A DNA stretch of 64,000 nucleotides from Gordius sp. MW1 (Eukaryota; Nematomorpha; Gordioida; Gordea; Gordiidae), in NCBI GenBank assembly GCA_964036665.1, contig OZ038531.1:3348001-3412000 (forward strand). The letters run 5' to 3'. Shown here one piece after another: positions 1 through 10,400 of this stretch. Under the pieces are notes generated by a model. It ran no database searches, was not told the DNA's origin, and worked only from the letters and a program-made list of their open reading frames with translations. The stretch's first letter is position 1, and each line of letters begins with the position of its first letter. A program made the position numbers and the translations under genes.

Positions 1-154
1 TCGAAGACTAACGCTCGATTCTGGTCTCTTTTTCACATTTTGACTAAGCTTAGAGGTCGACCAAGAAATGGAGACCAAAACTTTTGGTCGGTTTATGTTT
101 AGTCGACTAAAACCAAAGGCCGACCAAACAGAACCCAGCCATTTTTGCAACACA
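1..154 (+). mobile_element. hAT-type palindromic MITE (TAGTGTTGT family), cut by window start
   Basis: Right part of the family defined at 15541 and 45263: blocks of GTCGAC, TTTAGTCGACTAAA and CCCAGCC, ending in TTTTTGCAACACA. The left half lies outside the window. Bases 155-418 hold no UTP20 homology. Confidence 0.75.
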
Positions 155-418
155 CCAATCACAACTTACTCCATCTTTGCCACGTGATCTCGTCCTTTTC
201 GCCAATTTCCTCCATCTGAAACATAAGCTTTACCTCTCGTTCTGGAAAAGGGTATTTTGCAGGGAAAATGTATTGAAAACTTACTATTAACTCTTCACTA
301 TGCCCATGTTTGTTATAATATTAATAGTCAACACCCCTTCTTCTCGAACCGAAATGTTTTTTTGCAATCTGCTTACAATCTTATTGAAATATATGCGGCT
401 GTTTATATACGGCTAAAG

Positions 419-3400
419 GTACATCGGAGAATAAAAGCGCTCAGGCGGCTAAAACTATTTTTGGATGAGCGGAGTTTTGACGCTAGCGCTTCGAGCGAGC
501 GTTTTTTAACGCCCCTCGCCACGCGATTTATAATGGCGCCTACGCTAATTGGTGGCGCTCCTGCAAAAAACGCTACATCAAATCACACGCTCGTAGATAC
601 AGCTATAAGCGTTTTATCGACGCTAGCAGGACGTTCGGATTGGCGCTCATACTTCGATTTGCTCAACGCTTACTTAGCTAAGCTGGCTACCGACTTACCC
701 AAGCAAAAGATGTATTTGAAGTAAGCACGTGGGCAATCGAGGGGGGGGGGGAAGGGGATTAGGGAGGGGCGGCTCCCCCCACTCTCTAAATTCAAAAATT
801 TGTAAACATAAATTTCAAAAAATTATAATTTTGCCCCTCTCTAAATCATTACTGCCCCCCCCCCCCCCCCCTATAATTCCAATGCTGGCTACGACCATGA
901 GTAGCTTTATATATATGCAATCTTATTTTCAAAAAGTTGAGGATTTATAGCATTTAATACCTTTTTCTTTTGCAAATATATATTTTGATAATATCTGGGA
1001 TTTTAGGCCATTTGAATATATAGAAAACATGGTAATTAGTAAACATAATGTATAAACATAATCATCGTTTTAACATTTACAAAATTAAGGATGTTTTTTT
1101 ACTTAATAAAATTCTAATTTGCACAAAGATCTGGTTAAGGGCAATATAGATAATTTAAAAACCCTAAAGCATTTGTAATTAACCAGTAAGTATTTGCCAA
1201 ATATTCATTTTAATTTTTATTTAATGCAAATTCAGGATTTAATAGCATTTATTACTTACACCAGTAGTGTTGTAAGAATGGCTGGAACTTGTTTGTTCGA
1301 CCTTTGTTTCAACTAATACTAACGGTCTACTCTGCTCTATTTTTCAAATTTCGACTAAGTTTCCATAGGTCGACCAAGTTAAACAGACAGACCAAAAAAT
1401 TTGATCTGTTTATGTTTAGTTGACTAAAACCAACGGTCGACCAGGCAAAACCCAGTAATATCGTTACGTTTTTAAAGATTTTTCATTGTTAAAATTCTTA
1501 TTTCGTCAATTAGAACAATAGTGGCTTTGTTGGATGCCTTCCCATTCGACCTGTCTACTCCCCTCGACGAGGCATGTGACCAAAACGTCGCGCTCCCTGG
1601 TTATGATCATCACGATTCGGGGAAAGTTGTTGAAAACGTCAACGAAACCGAGAACGTTCGGAGGCGGCGAGTTTCCTCACCCATCCGAGAAACCATATGT
1701 TCGATCCTCAGGCAAGATCTCATCCCACGACTAACTAAAGTGTTCGACGCCCAAGATGAGCAATATCACAAAAGCGTAGATCCGCACGAAATAAACGAGG
1801 AAAAATTGCTACGCGTACCCTTAGCACTACCCATCGTCAAATTAATATTGCTTCTACCCTATCGTAAACCCAAATCATCTGGCCTTTCGATCAATAAGTA
1901 AGTTTATAGTGATCGCCTTTTTAAAGGGGTAAAATTGTATGGGCGTGGCCAGGGAGGGGCGGCTTCTCCCCCCCCCCCTTTAAATCTAAATATTTTTTAA
2001 AATATATCTAAAATCTCGCAAAATGATATTTTTGCTTCTCCCTAAATCATTATTGTCCCCCCCCTCTAATTCCACTGCTGGCTACGTCGTTGTAAGTCAA
2101 TATGTGCGTTTGGGTAGTGAAAAATTGCGAGAGCTATGGTTGAAAGGGTAATGAGAACATTAAGGGCTTCTCTTAATATTGGATTTAGATTCAAATCGCG
2201 CGAATTTATCTTTGTCTAAATATCCTACTTGGGTCAAACTCGGTTGTAATTATAAATATTTTATTTGTGGATATTTAAAAACGCTTTTTTTTGTTTATTG
2301 AATTCTTGAGAATAAATTAACTTTGCTGATACCTAAAGATTTAAAAACATACAACATTTAGGCTTAGTAAAAATTTTGCATCTTACAAAATCGCTGTTAT
2401 GTTGTGCGTTTGAAATGTAAATAAATCTGCTGTGAAAAGTTAAGACACACGGCTATGTTTTAACCCGCACGACGATTTTTGCTGCGCAGCAAAATTCGAT
2501 ATTAAGACAAGCCCTACAGAATCCCTTTAGTTACTTTAGCATTTAAATATTCAACTATGATAAGCCTTTAGTTTGTTGATGCATGCATTAAATATGGCAC
2601 GTTACTTAATAACTTATCAGACGTTCGCCAGTCTACCCTATTATTAGTTTACAATTATATTCACGCTGCTGATATATTGCAAAAACGGGCGCCATCTTGA
2701 AAGTGGGCCTATCTGTTGAAATTTTATGGATAGTAATAATAATTTATGAAATTGTTAATTGTACATCTGTTATAGCTTAAAAGATTTGTTTTCCATCTAA
2801 GGCTCAAGTACAAGCGTTTAAAAGGGTTATAACTAGTTTAAGGCTTCTGATCTAAATAAATGCGGTTTTCTTTGAATCGTTCTCGAGGTATAGTTTACAA
2901 AACAGGACAGGACGGAAGAACAATCAAAAGCGAGCCCATTAATTGAGCAATTGATAATGTAACTTTTCAGGGTTTCGCCTGTTTTAGGCTTAGGTGACTT
3001 AAACGCTTTTTAGAGTGGAGCTCATTAGATTTAAAATAGTGTAAATTAGTGTTGTAAAAACGGCTAGGTTTTGTTTGTTCGACGACCTTTGGTTTTAGTC
3101 GACTAAACATAAACAAACCATAGGTTTTTTGGTCTGCTTTTCTTTGTCGACCTTTAGGCTAGGCCATAATTGGACAGATAAAGCAGAATTCTTAGTATAA
3201 CCATAGGTCGCCAAACAACCCAGCCGTTTTTACAACATTAATTTGGACTATTTCCCTACCAATCTAAAATTTTTAGGTGCGATTAATAAGTGTTTGTCAC
3301 TCTTTTTATCTATAATTTCACCAATTGATCCTATCAATGACACTCTTTTTAAGTACTTTTTCACGAAAATTGTGGTGTTATTCTCTATTTATAATCATTT

Positions 3401-3467
3401 TATAATAGACCATTAATAAATTTATAAATTTTCACATGTTAGCATAATCTTCAAATGCGCCAATCAC
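419..3467 (+). CDS. UTP20: UTP20 exons 1, 2 and start of 3, second copy ending at the gap
   Basis: Exons 419-720 and 1514-1897 plus the first 25 bases of the next exon (3443-3467) repeat 4186-4487, 5227-5610 and 7149-7173. Intron sequences, including MITEs, are also repeated with only scattered substitutions and small indels. Coding differences are few: one Asp/Glu near the start of exon 1 and one Val/Met in exon 2. The copy stops exactly where the 200-N gap starts, inside an exon. The level of divergence looks allelic. The simplest reading is that both haplotypes of one locus were scaffolded in tandem; a true local duplication is possible but would duplicate about 228 codons in the mRNA. The homology begins at the exon 1 acceptor; sequence upstream of 419 differs from that upstream of 4186. 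Confidence 0.85.
727..895 (+). mobile_element. G-run MITE (GGGCGTAGC family) beside a splice donor (also 4494-4650)
   Basis: Starts a few bases after the exon donor at 721: GTGGGC, long G run, GGGGCGGC, AT-rich middle, TTTTGCCCCTC, C run, and the right end CAATGCTGGCTACG. The same element is at 4494-4650 in the second block. Ends resemble inverted GGGCGTAGC/GCTACGCCC, degraded here. Confidence 0.75.
1265..1456 (+). mobile_element. hAT-type palindromic MITE in UTP20 intron (also 5017-5170)
   Basis: Starts TAGTGTTGTAAGAATGGCTG and loses its right terminus after AAACCCAGTAAT, about 55 bases before the exon 2 acceptor. The copy at 5017-5170 lacks about 40 internal bases. Confidence 0.75.
1936..2086 (+). 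mobile_element. G-run MITE beside exon 2 donor (also 5653-5803)
   Basis: GGGCGTGGCCAGGGAGGGG start and CACTGCTGGCTACG end, about 40 bases downstream of the donor at 1898. Repeated at 5653-5803. Confidence 0.78.
2163..2515 (+). mobile_element. MITE with AGGGCTT(C/G)TCTTAATAT ends (also 5876-6221, 55864-56216)
   Basis: About 350 bases. The left AGGGCTTCTCTTAATATTGG and the complement of the right end AGGGCTTGTCTTAATATCG are inverted repeats. Inside are AATCGCGCGAATTTATC and GCTGCGCAGCAAAAT. The third copy at 55864-56216 lies outside UTP20 and shows the ends independently of the block duplication. No ORF. Confidence 0.8.
3047..3240 (+). mobile_element. hAT-type palindromic MITE in UTP20 intron (also 6753-6946)
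   Basis: TAGTGTTGTAAAAACGGC at the left, CCGTTTTTACAACATTA at the right, with inner TTTAGTCGACTAAA. The same copy is repeated at 6753-6946 by the block duplication. No clear target duplication. Confidence 0.8.
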
Positions 3468-3667
3468 NNNNNNNNNNNNNNNNNNNNNNNNNNNNNNNNN
3501 NNNNNNNNNNNNNNNNNNNNNNNNNNNNNNNNNNNNNNNNNNNNNNNNNNNNNNNNNNNNNNNNNNNNNNNNNNNNNNNNNNNNNNNNNNNNNNNNNNNN
3601 NNNNNNNNNNNNNNNNNNNNNNNNNNNNNNNNNNNNNNNNNNNNNNNNNNNNNNNNNNNNNNNNNNN
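3468..3667. other. Assembly gap, exactly 200 N
   Basis: A round 200-base run of N, the usual placeholder for a gap of unknown size. The left contig ends inside a UTP20 exon. The right contig starts inside a dispersed repeat that recurs at 61518-61650. Confidence 0.99.
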
Positions 3668-3815
3668 GTCATACTTTGGTTTTTTTAACTAATGGGTGTC
3701 AAAGATTGTTAATATGGGAAAAGCGAAAATACCCTAAAGAAGAGGAAATTATAAGAAAATGAAATATAAAACGATATTCTTGATAAGTGAAAGTGAGCAA
3801 AAGCTATTAATTTTA
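3668..3815 (+). repeat. Dispersed repeat copy also at 61518-61650
   Basis: Begins GTCATACTTTGG at the gap edge; the same sequence with a few changes runs at 61518-61650, including AAGCGAAAATACCC and GATAAGTGAAAGTGAG. Family and ends unknown. The bases from 3816 to about 4095 are AT-rich with nothing I recognise. Confidence 0.7.
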
Positions 3816-4096
3816 AGCATTGCTGAAAAAGAACACCTATTTAGAACCACAAATTTGGACAGAGTCTTAAATATCCACTCTTGATTCCTTCGTTAATAAA
3901 TAAATCAACGGTTTTCCATTAAAAAAACGAAATATAAAACTTTCAAATTTGTTCTTGCAAAATCCAACGCTAACCTTATTTGTTTAGAGAAATTATAAGC
4001 TATTCGTAATTGAACATGCATGGTTCTTTTATATAAATGAGATATTTTTTAACGTGTAAAAATTAAATTACACAGTGATAATAAATTCCAGCCTCC

Positions 4097-4180
4097 CCCC
4101 TGCGTAGCCAGGGCATAGGGGGAGGCATAAAGTGGCAGCTGCCCCCCCCCCCTAAATTTACAAAACATTAATATTTTATA
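4097..4180 (+). mobile_element. G-run MITE, left half only
   Basis: TGCGTAGCCAGGGCATAGGG followed by the CAGCTGCCCCC segment, then truncation just before the UTP20 exon at 4186. The equivalent place in the first copy (before 419) lacks it. Confidence 0.6.
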
Positions 4181-4185
4181 TAAAG

Positions 4186-4487
4186 GTACATCGGAGAATA
4201 AAAGCGCTCAGACGGCTAAAACTATTTTTGGAGGAGCGAAGTTTTGACGCTAGCGCTTCGAGCGAGCGTTTTTTAACGCCCCTCGCCACGCGATTTATAA
4301 TGGCGCCTACGCTAATTGGTGGCGCTCCTGCAAAAAACGCTACATCAAATCACACGCTCGTAGATACAGCTATAAGCGTTTTATCGACGCTAGCAGGACG
4401 TTCGGATTGGCGCTCATACTTCGATTTGCTCAACGCTTACTTAGCTAAGCTGGCTACCGACTTACCCAAGCAAAAGATGTATTTGAA
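4186..4487 (+). CDS. UTP20: UTP20 exon (KVHRR block)
   Basis: Acceptor AAAG before GTACATCGG, donor GTAAGC. It starts in phase 0 and ends in phase 2. Translation opens with VHRRIKALRRLKLF, matching the VHRRTRALRKL block of UTP20. A MITE of the G-run family begins within about ten bases of the donor. In-frame translation can continue slightly upstream in the other copy, but that part shows no UTP20 similarity and is taken as intron. Confidence 0.85.
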
Positions 4488-7400
4488 GTAAGCACGTGGG
4501 CAATCGAGGGGGGGGGGAAGGGGATTAGGGAGGGGCGGCTGCCCCCTAAATTCAAAAATTTGTTAACATAAATTTCAAAAAATTATAATTTTGCCCCTCT
4601 TTAAATCATTACTGCCCCCCCCCCCTATAATTCCAATGCTGGCTACGACCATGAGTAGCTTTATATATATGCAATCTTATTTTCAAAAAGTTGAGGATTT
4701 ATAGCATTTAATACCTTTTTCTTTTGCAAATATATATTTTGATAATATCTGGGATTTTAGACCATTTGAATATATAGAAAACATGGTAATTAGTAAACAT
4801 AATGTATAAACATAATCATCGTTTTAACATTTACAAAATTAAGGATGTTTTTTTACTTAATAAAACTCTAATTTGCACAAAGATCTGGTTAAGGGCAATA
4901 TAGATAATTTAAAAACCCTAAAGTATTTGTAATTAACCAGTAAGTATTTGCCAAATATTCATTTTAATTTTTATTTAATGCAAATTCAGGATTTAATAGC
5001 ATTTATTACTTACCAGTAGTGTTGTAAGAATGGCTGGAACTTGTTTGTTCGACCTTTGTTTCAACTAAGACTAACTAACGGTCTACTCTGGTCTGTTTTT
5101 CAAATTTCGACTAAGTTTCCATAGGTCGACCAAGTTAAACAGACCAAAAAATGACCAGACAAAACCCAGTAATATCGTTACGTTTTAAAGATTTTTCATT
5201 GTTAAAATTCTTATTTCGTCAATTAGAACAATAATGGCTTTGTTGGATGCCTTCCCATTCGACCTGTCTACTCCCCTCGACGAGGCATGTGACCAAAACG
5301 TCGCGCTCCCTGGTTATGATCATCACGATTCGGGGAAAGTTGTTGAAAACGTCAACGAAACCGAGAACGTTCGGAGGCGGCGAGTTTCCTCACCCATTCG
5401 AGAAACCATATGTTCGATCCTCAGGCAAGATCTCATCCCACGACTAACTAAAGTGTTCGACGCCCAAGATGAGCAATATCACAAAAGCGTAGATCCGCAC
5501 GAAATAAACGAGGAAAAATTGCTACGCGTACCCTTAGCACTACCCATCGTCAAATTAATATTGCTTCTACCCTATCGTAAACCCAAATCATCTGGCCTTT
5601 CGATCAATAAGTAAGTTTATAGTGATCGCCTTTTTAAAGGGGTAAAACTGTATGGGCGTGGCCAGGGAGGGGCGGCTTCTCCCACCCCCCTTTAAATCTA
5701 AATATTTTTTAAAATATATCTAAAATCTCGCAAAATGATATTTTTGCTTCTCCCTAAATCATTATTGCCCCCCCCCCTCTAATTCCAATGCTGGCTACGT
5801 CGTTGTAAGTCAATATGTGCGTTTGGGTAGTGAAAAATTGCGAGAGCTATGGTTGAAAGGGTAATGAGAACATTAAGGGCTTCTCTTAATATTGGATTTA
5901 GATTCAAATCGCGCGAATTTATCTTTGTCTAAATATCCTACTTGGGTCAAACTCGGTTGTAATTATAAATATTTTATTTGTGGATATTTAAAAACGCTTT
6001 TTTTTGTTTATTGAATTCTTGAGAATAAATTAACTTTGCTGATACCTAAAGATTTAAAAACATACAACATTTAGGCTTAGTAAAAATTTTGCATCTTACA
6101 AAATCGCTGTTATGTTGTGCGTTTGAAATGTAAATCTGCTGTGAAAAGTTAAGACACACGGCTATGTTTTAACCCACACGACGATTTTTGCTGCGCAGCA
6201 AAATTCGATATGACAAGCCCTACAGAATCCCTTTTGTTACTTTAGCATTTAAATATTCAACTATGATAAGCCTTTAGTTCGTTGATGCATGCATTAAATA
6301 TGGCACGTTACTTAATAACTTATCAGACGTTCGCCAGTCTACCCTATTATTAGTTTACAATTATATTCACGCTGCTGATATATTGCAAAAACGGGCGCCA
6401 TCTTGAAAGTGGGCCTATCTGTTGAAATTTTATGGATAGTAATAATAATTTATGAAATTGTTAATTGTACATCTGTTATAGCTTAAAAGATTTGTTTTCC
6501 ATCTAAGGCTCAAGTACAAGCGTTTAAAAGGGTTATAACTAGTTTAAGGCTTCTGATCTAAATAAATTCGGTTTTCTTTGAATCGTTCTCGAGGTATAGT
6601 TTACAAAACAGGACAGGACGGAAGAACAATCAAAAGCGAGCCCATTAATTGAGCAATTGATAATGTAACTTTTCAGGGTTTCGCCTGTTTTAGGCTTAGG
6701 TGACTTAAACGCTTTTTAGAGTGGAGCTCATTAGATTTAAAATAGTGTAAATTAGTGTTGTAAAAACGGCTAGGTTTTGTTTGTTCGACGACCTTTGGTT
6801 TTAGTCGACTAAACATAAACAAACCATAGGTTTTTTGGTCTGCTTTTCTTTGTCGACCTTTAGGCTAGGCCATAATTGGACAGATAAAGCAGAATTCTTA
6901 GTATAACCATAGGTCGCCAAACAACCCAGCCGTTTTTACAACATTAATTTGGACTATTTCCCTACCAATCTAAAATTTTTAGGTGCGATTAATAAGTGTT
7001 TGTCACTCTTTTTATCTATAATTTCACCAATTGATCCTATCAATGACACTCTTTTTAAGTACTTTTTCACGAAAATTGTGGTGTTATTCTCTATTTATAA
7101 TCATTTTATAATAGACCATTAATAAATTTATAAATTTTCACATGTTAGCATAATCTTCAAATGCGCCAATCACCTTAAATCTCGGGCCCAAAGTCTGCGC
7201 GACATAACTCGCACCACTTTATGCAAGATTGCCGTGTCGGTGGCACAGAGTTCGCGCCAAAATTTTGGCGCCTCTTTGCCCGCCCTCCTGGACCCGCTAC
7301 TTGATACCTTGACGCGAGGGTACCAAGTTCACGCCCTACTCCAAACCCTTCATTCCCTTTTAGCTGCCCTCGATGCATCCAACAATTTCCGCCTCGAATT

Positions 7401-10400
7401 ACTCGCCGAAAAGGGGCAGGGGGAAGGGGACATTCAAGATGGCGACCATGGGGCAAGTCGATACGCGCGCGTTACGATACCTTGTGTCCTAAGCCTTTGC
7501 CTGGATGCCGTGCTCGGCAAGATGAACCCCGACGGGGGCGATGGGCCCGGGCCATCCGGTCACGTGATTTCCAAAGGGCTCGACATCTTTCGCCTCGTCA
7601 CCAAAAATTTCTCGCCCCGACCCGGCCCCATGCCAATCCAAGATGGCGCCCAGGAGCCGGACCCCGCTTTCGTTCGAGGCTTGGCCCGCATCGTCCTCAA
7701 GCCCGTGGTCGTTATATCCCGAAGCGGATTACATTCTACTCGAGCCTCTAGCTTAAAACGGCTCAGATCGATCCTGACGTACGTTAGACTGGGACTCGTG
7801 CAAAACCCCAGCCTAGCGGGCTCACCCACCATCTCCTTCGCTTTGGCTTACGGTCTGGTCTCGGGCAAATTGACCGAGGCTCTGTGGCGAGGGGGCCAAG
7901 TCTCCAGGGATGGGGACGCTAAGATGAAAGGTAAAGGCGTGACGCAAACGACGGGAGGCGATTGTTTCTTGCTAGCGCCCATGAATGTCCGAAATATTTC
8001 AACCACCAACGATCATTCTATCAGACTTACGACGAATGGGGAAGCTTCGGATACGTTATTCCTCGAATTCGGACTTTCCTATTTGCACGCCCGGCTCGCT
8101 GGGGTCGGGACGGAGGGGACAGACGCGCTAATCCCATTTACCACCCCCTTGATACCGGTGCTGAGGGATATAGTGGTCAAATCGTCGGGCCTGAGGACCG
8201 TAACCTTGGCGCTTAGATGTTTGGGCCGGCTTATAATTAAACTTTTGGGCCGGCTGCCGAAATAGATACGGCCATAGCCGCGTCGATCGAAAGCCTGAAG
8301 ATTGCCATCTTTGATTTGCTCTACAATTACGCGTCAGTCAACGTTAATCGTGGCGAAACTTTTGATCTCGTGGTCACCTGCTTACGGGTAAGTTTTTGCA
8401 CGTCCCCGTGGGCGTAGCTAGGGGGGGGGGGGCAGGAAGGGGCGGCTGCCCCCCCTCCTCCCCCTCTAAATCCAGTTTTTTTAAATAAGCATTTTGCCCC
8501 TCCCTAAATCATTATTGACCCATCCTTCTAATTCCAATGCTGGCTACGCCCATGCACGTTCAATCCCTTTTTCTCATTCAAGATGGCTCCTCTCGCCATT
8601 TCCGAGTTATAAACTTCCGCAAAATCAAAGAATAATAATATCCTAGAGAGTTTCACTGATTGATGTACAATTTTTGGAAAAATTTAATTTGGTGGTTTTT
8701 AGCGTCAACGCGTTTGGTAGGTAGTTTGATCGTGGAAAATTTTAACAAATTTTTATATGTTAATATTTACAAACAAAGCATCAATGCCTTTTTTATTATT
8801 AAAAGCGCTTATTTTGCCCCATCCTTCTTGCTCATAGTGTCTTAACTTTGTTTAACAACCTCATCATTCATCTCTGTAGAAACCTCATCGTTCATCTCTG
8901 TAGAACTGTCTTTGGCTAACCCAAAACTCATTAAATCGTTCCTTTTTGTTCTACCACGCTATTACTTTAGTTTATTTCGCCTTTATCCAGTACAAATTAT
9001 TGCAATAAAGAGATTTGAAATATGTTTGGCGAGGACTTATGATTTAGTTGCAAAATTTGGTGATCATACTTGCTTAAAATATAGATTTAATTTTAAATGA
9101 AGCTTTATTGAAACAATACAAAAAAAAATTATAATTGAAAAAATCTGATAAAACAATTTACTAATTATTATTGCTATAATTTGCCTTTGAACGAATCAAA
9201 AAAAACTTATATACATTAATTGTTATAGACCATGGCGAAGTTTTAACTATATTTATTAATTATTAGGTCGTTCCTTTTATCCATCCCACGCTTTCATTCC
9301 TTTTAAATTATTTCACATTTATCCAGTACACATTTCTGCAATCAATATATTTGGAATTTTCGTGCTCATTCTTGTTCAAAACATAGATTTAATATAAAAT
9401 AAAGCTTTTTTGGAACGATACAAAAAAAATTATAATTGAAAAAGCTTGATGCAACAAAACCAATTAATATTGCTATAATTTGCCTTCGATAAATAAAAAT
9501 AACTTATACACATTATATTAAAAATTAATTAATAAATTGCGGGTTTTTATACTAATCAACGAAGAAGATAATAATAACCCCTTTCAAGAGTGCCGCAATT
9601 AAATTAAAAGTACACTCTAATTAGCGCCATCTATAGGCAATTTTAAATTAATTTTAACAGATCATGGCGACGCTCATAAAGAAACTGAAACCTAGCCTCC
9701 TTAACTTGGGCCACGAACACTTGAGAGTCCTGTTAACGTCCTACTTCGAATCAGATGATTCTCTCTTCGGGCCCAATGATAAAGCGGGTGCCTCATTCGC
9801 ACTGTTGAAAGCCATCCTAGCTCGAAAACTGACTTCGCCCGAACTCAAAACCCTTATGAGTCGCGTTTCCCGCACTATGATACAATCTGACGTCGAACTT
9901 ACCCGTCTTCAAGCTCGTCAGGTAAATTTGAGTCAATAGCGCCCATAGACTAATAGACCGATCAATCCCTTTTTAACCCATTACCGCCCGCCCTACACGC
10001 TTGTGTACACCTCTTCGGAGCGTCATTTTGTGTATTCTTTCTATGATAATTATGAAAATAATTGCTTATTTTAAAACTATATGATAGTAATGAACTGTAA
10101 AAAAATAAAATTTGGCAATAAGGTGAAGATAAATGTAATTGGTCATCGAAATATGGATTTGAAACACAATTAATTAGAAGATATTATTATCGTTTTCTAT
10201 TATAAATAAAAAAATATTTTAACTTTTTGTTGTTGTTATGTATATATAGACCCTACTATTACGTGAAGTACTATTAGTAATTTTTTAACTACGGTGTTCT
10301 GGGTTATATTTTATTGCCCTGTACACAAGCGTGTACAATGGGCACCTGCCGTCAATAATTGTTTAGTTTGTATTGTTGTAAATTGCCCCCTACATACTTT

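Noticed and set aside
257-418. Open frame upstream of the UTP20 exon, making a longer exon with its own ATG
   Set aside because: No similarity to UTP20, the acceptor AAAG at 418 fits the KVHRR start, and the other copy has different sequence there.
5226-5236. Apparent loss of an AG acceptor in the second copy (ATAATGG against ATAGTGG)
   Set aside because: The better acceptor is the AATTAG seven bases upstream, present in both copies and giving conserved TI(V/M)ALLDAFPFD.
7175-7456. Minus-strand ORFs over UTP20 and GTF2H2 exons
   Set aside because: Shadows of GC-rich coding exons; the plus (UTP20) and minus (GTF2H2) frames carry the homology.
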